Positions 34,825-46,030 of a stretch of DNA of 64,000 nt are shown here, piece after piece. Position 1 is the stretch's first letter. The number at the start of each line of letters is the position of its first letter. The stretch comes from Lepeophtheirus salmonis (taxonomy: Eukaryota > Arthropoda > Copepoda > Siphonostomatoida > Caligidae): the NCBI RefSeq assembly GCF_016086655.4, contig NC_052137.2:5518001-5582000 (forward strand). The letters run 5' to 3'. The notes under the pieces were generated by a model, which saw nothing but the letters and a program-made list of their open reading frames with translations, did not search any database and was not told where the DNA came from. Made by a program: the position numbers and the translations under genes.

Positions 34825-34930
34825 GTTTTAATTGTCATTTTGTGTTTTACGGTTTAAATAACAATAAAAATTGTTCTTTTCAGCCAGCAGGGATTCCAAG
34901 ACCACCATTTTGTTGCATGGTTTATAATTG
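34825..34930 (+). repeat. Inverted-repeat element copy, second part
   Basis: Continues the element begun at 32420-32630: gttttacggtttaaataac, ttcagccagcagg, attccaagac and a ccattttgttgcat block match 25725-25815. Confidence 0.65.
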
Positions 34931-34969
34931 AATTAGTAAGTGTTTAGTTTTCATTGGACCACCTGATAA

Positions 34970-35155
34970 TCTATTGAAAAATTATACAATTCGGTATTTT
35001 TTTATAAATACCAATATACCAGTACTAAAATTGGAATCGGTATATATATTGAAAATATTTCTCTTCTAAAAAGGTCATTTAATCAAATTTAGTGGCAGGC
35101 TAAAAGTTTTTAGCCCTGGTACCACAACAGTACCAATATACCGAACAACACTTCT
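34970..35155. repeat. Possible MITE
   Basis: The two ends carry related motifs in inverted orientation: attcggtatt...ataccaatatacc on the left and accaatataccgaacaacac on the right. No coding sequence lies between. Boundaries are uncertain. Confidence 0.35.
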
Positions 35156-35177
35156 TACGTAATGAACGATAACTATA

Positions 35178-36451
35178 CAGGGTGTCCACGATAAATTGGA
35201 ACTATCTTAAAATTCAACCTGTTTGATAAAATGGAATTTGGAGTGTATTTGTTAAAATGAAAAAGTTAGACATGATATTAAACAATAAATTTATTCAACA
35301 TGTCCTCACTCAGCAGCCACCATCTTCTCCATCCTGCCCCTAAAGGATTTGTATGCCCTGATGACTTCCGCGGAATCGAGAGCATTCCACTCCTCGTAAT
35401 GGAGCCCTTCAGGGCTGCGATGCTCTTGTGGCTGACCTTGCACACCTCCCTCTCCAACTTCCCCTACCAGTAGTAATCACATGGATTGAGGTTGGGTGAG
35501 TTGGAGGGCCAGGTGTTGCGATCCCAGAAAGTGATGTCGTAAGAGAGTTGAAGAGGTTAGTGGTCCTCATGGCGATGTGTGCGGGCGCTGAGTCTTGTTG
35601 GAATATGAACTCCCTCCCAGCGGCCGTATCCTTCATCCAGGGGATGATGAACTCCTCCATGACTTTGCAGTACCTTATTGCGTTAACCCTTCCCTTGGGA
35701 TTGAAGAAGAAAGGAGGCATCACCTCACCGGTGCTGCAGATGACACCCAGGGTCATCACGGAGGCCGGGAACTTTGTGGTGAAGACCGCCGGGACCTCTT
35801 TTCTCTCCTTGGCAAGCCACCTGTCATTCTTGACGTTGTAGCTTCTGTCGACAGTCCGGTTCTTCTCGTCGGAGAAGAAGATGATTCTTCTTCCATGGCT
35901 CTTCAGGTCATTGAGGAGATGCTTACCGTTGGTGAGCCTGGTGGGCTTCTTGGATGCCGTGAGGATGTGTGGTTTGGCCATTCTGTATGACCTGTACCCG
36001 AGGTCCTCATTCACAGCCTTGGAGACCAGCTGCTTGCTCACTCCACGGTTCTTGGGCAACCTGGACAAGGAAGTCTCCGGCGAAGCCTTGATGGACTTCC
36101 GGAGGACTTCAGGGAAGCGGGGAGTGCGGATTCGGTCACTTCTCATGTTGTGGGCCTTGCAGCAGACCTTCCCCTCAACCTCCCAGGCATTGAAGATCCG
36201 GTACACCGTGGTCTTGGGGTAGTTAAGAAGCTTGTAGATAGCAGAGGACTTGTGTCCTGCGCGAGCCAATTCGAGGATGGCGTCTCTCCTTGCTTATTCC
36301 ATGATGGCTATTGTTTGTTGTCAAAACAATTGTGATGGAAATTATAGTGTATTGTTCATGCAACCTTTTATATTAGTATGATTTAACCCCGAATATCCAC
36401 ATTATGGATCTGGATGAAGTTTAAAGTATTTCCAATTGATCGTGATATATG
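35178..36451 (-). mobile_element. Mariner, nearly full length (1274 bp)
   Basis: Left end cagggtgtccacgataaat and right end (inverse: catatatcacgatcaat) form imperfect terminal repeats, with TA at 35176-35177 and 36452-36453. The length is that of a standard mariner. The coding part is noticeably richer in G+C than its flanks. The transposase is almost complete, so this is among the younger mariners in the window. Confidence 0.85.
35306..36302 (-). pseudogene. Mariner transposase with DD37-39D-like spacing
   Basis: The likely start codon at 36302 is followed by Glu and an in-frame TAA, after which the frame is open to about 35545. Readable domains: helix-turn-helix (AIYKLLNYPKTTVYRIF), IIFFSDEKNRTVD with the first catalytic Asp, GVICSTGEVMPPFFF, and FIFQQDSAPAH with the second Asp. 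After a frameshift near 35540 comes SPNLNPCDYYW with the third Asp, about 37-39 residues after the second. A further frameshift separates the C-terminus (EEWNALDSAEVIRAYKSF...MVAAE, stop at 35306). One early stop and a few indels make it inactive. Confidence 0.85.
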
Positions 36452-36837
36452 TAACGTAATCTGTGGTATCATAATAAGCGACTTCAAGCTCAGAGTTTTC
36501 CCATTGGTAACCTTTGTAATTTTTTTTTGTCATAATAACCTCTAGTACTAGCAAATTTATGCAATAATAATATCACTTGTCTTGTAAATCGTAAGAATTT
36601 TCGTCATGTAAAAAGAAATTAAACGAAAATGAACCTGCTAATTCTGGCAATTTAAAAATGATTGATAGAAAATCAGTATTGCGGTCATGATGTTTCATTA
36701 AATAAGCTGCAAGAGTCGACATTCATCAAGTCTTTATAACCGATCGGTCTTTCTCTTTGCCAAATAAATTCAACAAAAAAAAAGGCAGGTCTGTATAAAT
36801 GAGTTGATGAATGTTGCCTCTGCTTGCAGGTTATTTT
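36452..36837. other. No recognised gene
   Basis: AT-rich spacer between the mariner and the NDPK pseudogene. The minus-strand frame at 36685-36918 is antisense to the start of that pseudogene and is not a gene. Confidence 0.55.
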
Positions 36838-37288
36838 ATGAAACCTCATGAAAGAAATGTCTTCATGATCAAGCCTGATGATGTCTAACTTGCAATTGTT
36901 GAGGAAATCATCAAGCAATTTGAATAAAAATTATTTAAAGTAGTTGCCATAAAATTTATACTGGTCAGCGTGGATTATTTGAGGAAGCACTTCGTCGATC
37001 TCTCATACAAATCTTTATTCGAAGGATTGGTCAAATATATGGCCAGCGGTCCCATTTTAGCCATGGTAAGCGAAGGCCTTCACGCTGTAAAGACTGGCAA
37101 CGTCATGTGGAGAGAGACAAATACAAAGAACTCAGCACCTGGAGTCCCCCTTGGAGACTTTTGAGTTAAAATGGGACGTAATATCGGTCATGGATCTGAT
37201 ACCATCGAATCTCCAGAGAAGGAAATCGCTCTTTGGTGTACTTCTAATGAACTTGGTTGCCTTGGATCCACAAATAAGTCGTTTTTAA
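36838..37288 (+). pseudogene. Nucleoside diphosphate kinase, full-length dead copy
   Basis: NDPK transfers the terminal phosphate between nucleoside triphosphates and diphosphates through a phosphohistidine. One frame from ATG 36838 gives ERNVFMIKPDDV, IVEEIIKQFE, LFKVVAIKF, FEGLVKYMASGPILAM, TGNVMWRETN, APGVPLGDF and GRNIGHGSDTIESPEKEIAL. The KPD Lys, YM Tyr, GRN and active-site His (GHGSD) are all kept. Length is about 150 codons, the usual NDPK size. Three in-frame stops (TAA 36886, TAA 36925, TGA 37162) and one frameshift near 37255 kill it. It is intronless, so probably a processed pseudogene, although I see no clear poly(A) tail. Confidence 0.9.
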
Positions 37289-38720
37289 ACCAATCATTAT
37301 ATTCTATATATAGTTTGATCTTTTCCACTACTAATTCATAAGAATTTTATTCAGAATTATATTTCTTGAAAAATAAGCTGCAAGAAAATGAAGGAAATAA
37401 ATACTAACCCCACTCTGTATCTAGTAATGATAAAGGCAGGAGGCACTCTGATATAGATCTTCAATTCTACTCTGACTCAAACAAGGACTTTCATTTTTCA
37501 CTCTTCAGCAAATCCTCAGTGTAACTCTAAGTCCTGCATAGACTCTTCAGGAATAGAATAATTACGATAACAGACCTTGAAAAACTACTCAGGCTGTAAC
37601 TATTAATAGTTTTGTGCTCGTTGAATGTCATATTTTGTATAATTATGAATATATGTATGCACTTTTTATGTTATAAATATGTGATTGAAGATTTTCTATC
37701 TATATGCATATATTTTTTGATGCATCCATGCAAAGCAAAAATAATATATAAAACATATGCTTTCCATTTGGTCTTTTTTGTTGATATATTTCATTCATAA
37801 ATAGGGATGTAACTTCTTTAAAGAATTCTTCGTAAAGAAAACTAAGTTATTGGTTAAACATAATAGGAAAATTGCAAAGTAATAGATCTCTCTCATATTG
37901 TGCCTATGTATTGGGAAGGATTAATAAAGTTTATCTCCTTTAATGAAGAAAATAATGGAACATAAGAACAATAATATTTAAATTGCGAACTTGGTAGGGG
38001 GCAAAAACCTTCATTTAAAATCAAATTTAATTATGTATCTCAATTATTTCCAAAGTACTGTTTACAATACGAATATGCATTTTTTGAATTTTGGGATACC
38101 TTAACCTTGCCTCTACTTGTGATCATAGAACTCATACATTTATGACGTCCGGTTGACAAGGGGGAAGGGGGTTACCAATTTAATGATTTTTTAGGATGAG
38201 GGGGATGGAGGTGGTATGCGATACTTAGGAGCCACTACATTGGGAACCCTTTCAATATGAACTTTATCACCAGGGATGTCAAAAGGTTGTTTTGTTTTAC
38301 ACTATGAAACTTTTTTGGCTAATATAATTTTTTTTATGAGAAAATAGGAGTTAAAATTTTTTTATAAAGGATTTATTTTCTAAAAAAATGGTGATTGGGC
38401 CAAATTATACAGCGGAGCAAAAAAATAATACTGCAGACGCCCCTGATCTATGATCTTCATGACAACCAATATTTTATATTTATATATATATAAAGGGCGG
38501 TCTATTAAGGAGTCCTGCCTGAGTGGGGTATCAAGTTTTGGAAAAACACAGACAGTAGGGAGGTTCAAAAATTATACTTTATTCTGTACGTCATAAATGT
38601 ATGACGATATTCCTCATGTCAAATTTAATCAAACTAGATCTGTACCTTTTGTCATGATCCTGGTGACAAATAACATAACCTCCACAAACGAAGTTGTAAT
38701 CATAATGAATAAAAAGTAGT
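37289..38720. other. No recognised gene; possible transposon end
   Basis: AT-rich. At about 38430-38450 the sequence ctgcagacgcccctgat resembles, in inverse, a CAGGGGCGT... hAT-type end also seen near 38826 and 58346. No partner end is evident. Confidence 0.4.
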
Positions 38721-38725
38721 AGAGG

Positions 38726-38848
38726 TATGCACAGGGGGGAGGGTATTAGGGGCTCTTGCCCCCCAAAAAAAAAAAAAAAAAAATTTTTAAACCCAAAAAT
38801 GAAGCCCCCAAATATATATATACTCCTGCGTACGCCCTTGAGTAGTCA
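38726..38848. repeat. Short non-autonomous element candidate
   Basis: A compact segment starts gtatgcacagggggga, contains an A run of about 20, and ends ctcctgcgtacgccctt. The last motif is the inverse of a hAT-like AAGGGCGTACGCAGGAG end. The left end is a weaker match (tatgcaca-ggggg). It may be a miniature hAT relative. Confidence 0.35.
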
Positions 38849-40829
38849 ATTGTGCATTAGCCAATGTATACTTTAAATAATTTAATGGCGGCAACGAAAG
38901 AGCTCCAGGAGAATACCTCCGATGCTTTTATTTCAACTTGATAGATAAAAATATATGATGATAGTATGATCGCCCAATACCAGTTTTATTATCTAAGAAT
39001 ACATGATTTTGATTTTTACATTAGACTCCAGTTTTGGAAGGATGTTCATCGGTAGAAAGCCTATTAATAAGATAGTCATTGATATTGCAGTTTTTCTTCC
39101 GTTAGTGTTTTGATTTAACATTAGTATTCAGATCCATTGCTTATATTTTTATATTTGTAGAATCAATTTAATCCATGGAATATAAATATACTGACATAAA
39201 GGAGAAATAATAGTCAGATCGATCATTAACCCAACGTTTCGTTCCTGGGGTCTTCAGAAACCCCCTTTTTAATTAAATGGATTATTTTCTCATTCCCAAT
39301 CTTTTTTTTTTTTTTTTTTTGTTTCTCCTACAACGTGAGGTCTTCCTTTTTGATTAATACAAGTTGTTTCTGGCTTATTCTCAAATATTTTAGGAGTGAT
39401 GATAAATTAACCATTCTTTGTTTTGACTTTTTTTATTGAAGTTTTGCGAAAAATAAATATAACTGACCAGGGATATTAATTTTTTTAAAGGAGCAAAAGA
39501 CAAAAGAAGAAGAAGAATAGACGACAAAAAAGAGGTATTGACCACAAAACCTCTTGATATATTATGAATATACTTTTAATTCCCAAATTTTGAAATTGAT
39601 TCGTCAAATTTTTCTAATGTAAAAAAAATATATATTTTTTGTATGTTCTCATTCAAAGGCTAAAATTCTCATGAATGTGATTCGGTTCCATAAGTCCTCT
39701 CTTTTCTTTCTTATTTGAGTTTCAATCAAAAAATAAAGGAATAAATCCTTATTGTTGATTAAATCAGATGTCATGTTTGTTTCTAAAGATACAGTTAGTA
39801 AAAAATTATGTACGAGTACATAATTTAATTTACAAGATTAAATCATTCTAATACTTGTTCAGAACTAGAGCTTTTAAAACTCTAAAATTAGGATCTCATA
39901 CAATTCATAATAAATAGAAGGAAATGATTTATTCAAATATCCAATATGCTATTCTGGAAAAGTAAATGTCTGTGATTGAACTTTTTCTAATGTTTAATAT
40001 ATCTGCAAGAAATTGGATAATCTACATTGACACTAATTATAATATTATTGTAATACGTGTACATAACAATTTCTTAATATTGTGAAGACTTTCGAAAAGC
40101 AAAGTCATATGTATGGACTTCTCCAAAATATATGTTAGGTAACTTAAGACGAGTTACTACATCTATCCTGGGTATACGCAAGTATTGAAAGAAAGTAAAA
40201 AAATAAAAATTACTAAACCTATTATTAGTGTTAGGTTTCGGTCTGATGATTGTTATAATTTTTAGTTGACCCAACTTTTTCTTGTTATTCTTTTAAATTT
40301 GGTATGTATCGGCCCCTTAAAATAATTTGGTGAAAATTGGCCCCAAAGAAAAATTGAGTCTAAAACAGTTATATATAAATGTTGATAACGTCATGTATGG
40401 ATTAAAATTGTGAACATTGACCAATAATAACGTCATATGTAGTTAAATATGCTGCATAGTTATTATTTTATTCAGACAGCTGTCTTAACTGAATTCATAA
40501 CAAATATTAGAATTTAGACACACTCCTAAGAAAAAAGCTTAGTATGGGATTCAAAAATGATTTTTAATTGTAGGAAACAACCAATAAATTTATGGTTAAA
40601 GAAAAGCTTTATATAAAGCTTTTCAGGATAAAAAACACAACAATGGATAATGTTAATTCTTCTTAATGCTTAGACCTATTCAGTGCAGCGAGCATTATAT
40701 GAAGCGCTTTTATATTATATATATATGTATATGAAATGTATTGTTACAAATTTTAAAAAAAGTATTATAAGGGTCAATCTTTTATTTTACCCAAATCAAA
40801 ATTCGTGAAGAATATTGCAAGAAATTGTT
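38849..40829. other. AT-rich, no recognised gene; poly(T) tract
   Basis: T run at 39302-39320. No coding or RNA features recognised. Confidence 0.5.
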
Positions 40830-41045
40830 TTGTACTAATTTAACAAAAAAAGTAGTTAATAATATTTATTGGGATCATAAAGTGGAAAAACGAACCTTCC
40901 AATATTTTTTTCGTACTTGCTACAACAAAAAAATTATAGATACTAATCTCGTCAAAAAATGACCAATCAATAACTGGTTTATCTTCGAAAGTATTGCTAA
41001 AATTATTTAATAAAATTGTATGGAAATTGAAATACAATATTGTTA
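40830..41045 (+). repeat. Dispersed repeat, second copy of 9790-10010
   Basis: Shares tactaatttaacaaaaaaag, cgaaccttccaa, gtacttg..., aaattatttaataaaat and ttgaaat...aatattgt in order with 9790-10010. Confidence 0.55.
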
Positions 41046-42033
41046 TAATGTTAAAGTTTATAATTTACAATTTTCTTTTTTTACCCTTCACTTTCTTGAT
41101 TTTGAATAAATTTAGAAAAATTCTTATTCGGTAAGTTTTTTTTTTGAGACGCAAGTTAATTTTTAAATTATAAGTCAACCCCTTATCGAGTCTCCTTGAG
41201 CTCCAAAAAACAGTCTTTGGTTTTATGACACACAAAAAGAAAAAAATTGGTACCCTCATCTTCGCCTGACAGGGTTCAAACAAGGCACCCGTTCAAAATT
41301 TTAGCCTCCCAGGTTCAACCGTGTGGCACCAATAAAGGACACACACATAAACTCTATTAGATATATAAGAGTATTCAGATAATAGGGAAGATGTCTGTAA
41401 AGTTGGATTCTTTCTTAATCCTTTTAGCATATATTTTTTGTTGACATAATAATAATGGCATTAGCCTTCTCTACCTTCTTCCCACGAAAGGGTCCTAAAC
41501 ATATATCTCTACCAGATATTGCCACAAATTTATCGAGCACTTCATCTGATATCCTCTACTAAGACTACCTTAGAAACCCGCTGTTCCCGTAGTGGGGAGA
41601 TATTGGTTCATAGATTGAGACCAATAAAAATCGGTCTATATATTCAGGTCAAAAAATCTTTTGTACAATTTTGAAACCGATTAATTTTAGCTCTGAAATG
41701 GCGGTCTGGATCAAAATATTGGTACAAATCGGTGTAGAAAAAATCACTTTATACTGAAACCGAAAAAAGTTTGGCATTCGAATTACTCTTAATCTTAGTA
41801 AAAACGTCTTTACAATTAAGAATAAAACGGATCTATTATGTTATCTACCTCCTAGGAAAAAGAGGTTTTCATTCAAATATATTCATAAAAAACATAAGAA
41901 AATCAAAATAATCAAACTTATTAAATTATAATTAAAGTAGATAATAACAATTAATTAAAAGTTTCAATATACTTATAAAGGGATAGATGTGTTTTATTTT
42001 ATTTAGGATATATGTAGTCCTCTGTCATTAGAG
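41046..42033. other. No recognised gene; repeat core
   Basis: Contains the repeat core at 41605-41625 (ggttcatagattgagacc). The minus-strand frame at 41065-41283 has no domain features. Confidence 0.4.
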
Positions 42034-42075
42034 CAGTGCTTCTTAATCTTTTGTGACCTGCTGCCACATTCAGAC
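42034..42075 (+). mobile_element. Isolated hAT-type end
   Basis: CAGTGCTTCTTAATCTTTTG resembles the well-known end sequence of Charlie-like hAT elements (CAGTGGTTCTCAACC-type). I could not find the matching inverted end nearby, so this is a solo or truncated end. Confidence 0.4.
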
Positions 42076-42723
42076 CTATTACTACCTCTTCTGACAATAA
42101 TTTCGTCGTTAAATTTCTAAATATTTTATGTAAAAGGCAATGATTTTTCTCAAACTTATAATAAATTTGTCAAAAAACATTGTTTAACTCCTGAATAAAG
42201 AACTTCCTTTTATTAATACATTCAATTATCCTCAAAACCTGATTGAATGTTCGTGTGTGCTCATAACATAATATCCGTTCCCGTAACCTACATGCTTTTT
42301 TAAAGAGTTATAATTGTAAGTCCTTGTTGTACTCAGAGTAGGATTGAGGACCGATATTGGAGTTATTTTTGGCAATGCCCTTCTTTATTTATTTCTTCCC
42401 CTCACCCCTTGTCACAGCTGCTTGTAGAAGATCTAATAAAACGTCAGGGCAGCTGTTAATTTAAAGTTTTCTTATTTTTAACATGTCCAAAATACTCACG
42501 ATTTTCATCACTATTTACACAATATAAATCCGTTTTTCCTTTTTAATATGACAGCACGCTCGACGCTTTCAAAATGATTGTATTTTGAACATAAATTCAT
42601 ACGTGCATTGTACAGATGAACTTTGCTTTAAAAGTATAAAAGATTGAAAATGGAGTTATAAGATATTACTTACTATAAATTGAGTAAGTAGGTATGTCAT
42701 ATTATTTTTCTAATATGTAAATA

Positions 42724-43556
42724 ACGGGTGGTCCATTGAAGTCTGAACATTTATTCAATAAATAATGAAGGTTGAGATATATAAATTAATTCATATTTTA
42801 ATACATAAAAGCATAAACAATTATTAATAAAACAAAACAAAAGTAAGGTCTCTAGCTTACGTACAAGTTGAGAAAATGACACATGAACGTGATTGAGGAA
42901 TTTTCATTTGTGCACTCCAGGATCTCCGTCTATGCAATCTGCAAGTCAGATACATTGGACAGGAAGAAAGGCTCTCTCAAAAGGTCCAAATGGACTCGAA
43001 GCAGTAAAAGAAAACAGTTTAGGCCAATCCCCTCAAGTCCATGAGGGCCAATGCAAAAGATCTTATGTTTTCACACCAGACTGTCCAGAGAGCTATCAAA
43101 AAGTGGGTGTAAAGAGCCTTGTGAGGGTGGAGACTTTTGAAACCAGAAATAAAAGAAACCCATCTCTTTTCTTGCAAGACTATTTGGATATATTTTGTAC
43201 TATTTTTTACAGTTTTTGCTCTCCTACAGCCTTGATCCTAACACCCTTAGCCTCACCCTTTTTGGGTACATGTTGAGGGAATGTCCTTCAGTTGCCTGTC
43301 ATCCAAACACCAAGCTCCACAAAGGCGCTGTCAACAACCACTGGGACACCATGACAGAAGACAATATATCCAGCGGGTGTCAGGCCTTCCATCACCACCT
43401 AGAAGCCATCATTGAGGCTAAGGGCAGCTACATTAATGATTCAGAGAGCTCATTTATTTTTTGTATTGATTTTGTTCAAATTCATTTGTTAATCAATAAA
43501 TTATACCTTGTTTAAATTTAATATTGGAAGTGTTCACATTTTCATGGACCACTCGG
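42724..43556 (+). mobile_element. Mariner, family B, copy 1 (833 bp)
   Basis: Left end acgggtggtccattgaa and right end (inverse: ccgagtggtccatgaaa) are terminal inverted repeats with TA on both sides (42722-42723 and 43557-43558). Family B copies are also at 45273-45590 and 47084-47882. It is internally deleted relative to a full mariner. Confidence 0.85.
42875..43440 (+). pseudogene. Mariner transposase, family B, degraded
   Basis: From ATG 42875 the reading is split among frames. Recognisable parts are the post-HTH segment (KSMRANAKDLMFSHQTVQRA), SLVRVE, RCKTIW, and near the end the blocks NNHWDTMTEDNI, CQAFHHHLEAIIEAKGSYIN, the usual C-terminus. The segment with the three catalytic aspartates is deleted or unreadable. 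The equivalent copy at 47239-47760 shows the same overall pattern. Confidence 0.7.
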
Positions 43557-44613
43557 TAAGGAGTCTAGGAAATACGCAGTAGAGATGGAAATGTTGGTTG
43601 TATCCTTTGTTTGTTTTTTTTTTCTTTTTTTTATCAGAGAAAATGCCTCTAAAACCTGAAAATTATATATGTCAGGCTTAATTTTTTTTTCTGCACGTAC
43701 GAAATTTAAAAAAAACTGTCCCCTTTTTTTATCCTAGGAATATATTTTTTCCTTATAACAATTATTATGTGAGAAATGTCTTCTTCATTTTCATTATTTG
43801 TGGTAGGTCTACCAAAAACTATTTTAATTTAATACTCTTATTCTTTAAAGGTTACTCGATGATAGAAAAAGCTATATTTAACATTTGTCTTTTCTAAATA
43901 TAACTCCCAAATAAGTGCTACATCAACATAAAACAATCTCAAACTAAGATAAAGAAAAAAAGAGAAAATCCCAATTAATTTATTTACTTTATATATAAAT
44001 ATACAAGGCTGAAAGATGAAATATTCGTTCACTCTGGGTCCCCTTGGAACCAAATGTATTCGTAATATTAAAGCAAATCACACATAATATACAGAGAAAG
44101 AACACTGATTCAGTCAAATTTCGTCACAACGGAAGAACTATATTCGGAGCTGCTGGAGATTGAGTTCATAGAGGAGGAACATAGATGCACTGTATGAGAA
44201 TTGCTACGTCCTCGTGACCAATGAGCATATATTGATATAATTGCATTCTGGTTCTAAAGTTTTAACTGTTCTTCGATTGTTTCTAATGAATAAAAGTCTA
44301 GGTCAAGATAGAAGCCTTTTGATTAGTAAGTGGAGTTTTAAAAAAAAATTCACCCCAATTACGCGTGATTCCTTTTCATTTATACCATTTTATTTTATTT
44401 TTTAACATGATCTTTAGCTACATGTGCTCAAATAACAAGTAGTTAATTTGAATTCATCTATTAAAGTTTTTTTCAAATAATATGTTGTTAAAAAATAAGT
44501 TCCTGTACCTTTCCTTACGTCGTCTATTTCAAAGGTGCACTCTTGTATAGACATATGTAGATGTAGAAGTCAAATGCTTTAAAAACGTAATAACACGTCT
44601 ATATATAAATATA
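43557..44613. other. No recognised gene
   Basis: AT-rich. Minus-strand frame 43838-44053 has no domain features. Confidence 0.5.
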
Positions 44614-44649
44614 GGTTGGGTAAAAAGTAATTTTGTATTTTTCGATCTA

Positions 44650-44837
44650 TTTCAATGATTTATGATAAGTGTTATAATCATCGTATTTAATGCGCACTTC
44701 TGTTCAATAGCTTGTTGCCAACGAGAGTCCAACATCATAACGCCCTTTTTGTTGAACCCCTTGTCCTTACTGTGAAAAAAACTCGGACAACCAATTTTCA
44801 CATGACATTTCCACAGTTTTCTTGCTAAATTTGTCAT
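44650..44837 (-). pseudogene. Mariner transposase C-terminus, family A
   Basis: Frame reads KLWKCHVKIGCPSFF, KDKGFNKKGVMMLDSRWQQA and IEQ, matching the mariner ending in which a GI-KL motif precedes RWQQVIE. The catalytic part is missing because of the deletion described for this composite. Confidence 0.75.
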
Positions 44838-45272
44838 TTGTCTCTTTTTTTTTACTTTTTTTTTTACAAATATTAAATTTATTATAGGAATCTTTTTGTT
44901 GAAACTGTCAAATATATGTCGACTCTCTCCTAAAGAAAAATCCTAGTAAAGGGCCGTCAGTGACAAAGAGCGATTTTACCGTAAAAATGATTTTGCGTAC
45001 AATTTCATCTGCAGTGACCATTGATAGAATAGCATAAAAAATATATAAAAACTATACCTATAGTCTTTCCAGTTGAAACATTTCATTCTTTCTATTTATG
45101 GAGTGGTTTTATTTTTTAAAGAATCAATTAAGTGTATATGATGGCACTATTCAATGATATTTTTTTCAAAATAGCCTCATTATGCCCAATCCGTGATTTC
45201 TTACTCCTTCGTCGTCATAAACAGTATTCTTTCTTTATTATCTACCAAATTTTGTTTTTTTTCTCTAATCTA

Positions 45273-45590
45273 CAGGGTGGTCTATTGAATTTTGAACACT
45301 TACTAATTCAATTATTGATGAAAGTTAAGTGATTGAAATTAATTCATATTACGATATATTAAAGCATATACAGTTATTTACAATAAAAAAAAATCTGAGC
45401 TCATTAGCTTACGTACAAGTCAAGAAAATTACACTTGAACGTCAGTGACGAATATCTATCCCTGCACTGCAAGCAGTTGGGGATCCCAGGACCACCGTCC
45501 TCGGCGTCAGCAAGTCTGAAATGTTGGAAAAGAAGAAGGCCTATGTCAGGAAGACCAAACTGGAATTGGAGGAGTTCAAGAAGACATGGG
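45273..45590 (+). mobile_element. Mariner family B, copy 2, 5' fragment
   Basis: Starts cagggtggtctattgaa after TA (45271-45272) and follows copies 1 and 3 through the untranslated leader and the first codons (LQAVGDPRTTV, SEMLEKKKAYVRKTKLELEE). It ends abruptly at the junction with family A. Confidence 0.75.
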
Positions 45591-45778
45591 GCGGGAAATA
45601 CGAAATTAATTTTTCCTCAACCTACAGCAAATATAAATCATTTTCTAAAAATATAAATCAAAAAGCAATCAATCAAATTACTTCCCCCCATTAGATATTG
45701 TACCTCACTGATTAGAGTTTCCATCTGATTTATTTATTTTCTTTTTCATATTATACTAAAACATGTATAATGTAACCA

Positions 45779-45810
45779 GGAACCAGTCTAATGAACATTA
45801 GACTGGTTCC
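45779..45810. repeat. Perfect 15-bp inverted repeat
   Basis: ggaaccagtctaatg (45779-45793), two bases, then its exact reverse complement (45796-45810). It would form a strong hairpin or cruciform. No poly-T or coding context gives it a role; it may be the core of a small palindromic repeat. Confidence 0.8.
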
Positions 45811-46030
45811 AAACAATGGTTAATGTTGCTGCTTTCAAAGAGAGAAGGGAAATGAGTTTTTGTAGTTCAATTAGTCACTTAATTAATATGGAGTCAAAAA
45901 AAAATCATAGGAATATGCTTGTTTATTTTATTTTATATGTCTACTTGCAAAATTTCCGACTGATCTCTTCTACTATTTTTGATTGCCTATGAAGATACAA
46001 CAATAAAGTTCCTTTGCTAGTGTTTTACTA

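Larger units (their letters stand above)
44614..45622 (-). mobile_element. Composite: mariner family A ends enclosing a family B fragment
   Basis: The outer ends are GGTTGGGtaaaaagtaa (44614) and ...cctcaacc (45622), with TA at 44612-44613 and 45623-45624: a family A mariner. Inside are the family A C-terminal coding piece (44650-44837), about 430 bp of unassigned AT-rich DNA, the 5' part of a family B mariner (45273 to about 45590), and the last 30 bp of family A. The B-to-A junction falls within ggggcggg, a sequence both families have at that point. Confidence 0.75.

Noticed and set aside
35548..36335. Several plus-strand frames of 60-130 codons
   Set aside because: They are antisense to the mariner transposase, which has clear motifs on the minus strand.
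36685..36918. 77-codon minus-strand frame
   Set aside because: It is antisense to the start of the NDPK pseudogene, which matches a known family throughout.
36886..37164. NDPK stops read as recoding (selenocysteine or stop readthrough)
   Set aside because: There are three stops of two types plus a frameshift, with none at a catalytic position. Decay is the simpler explanation.
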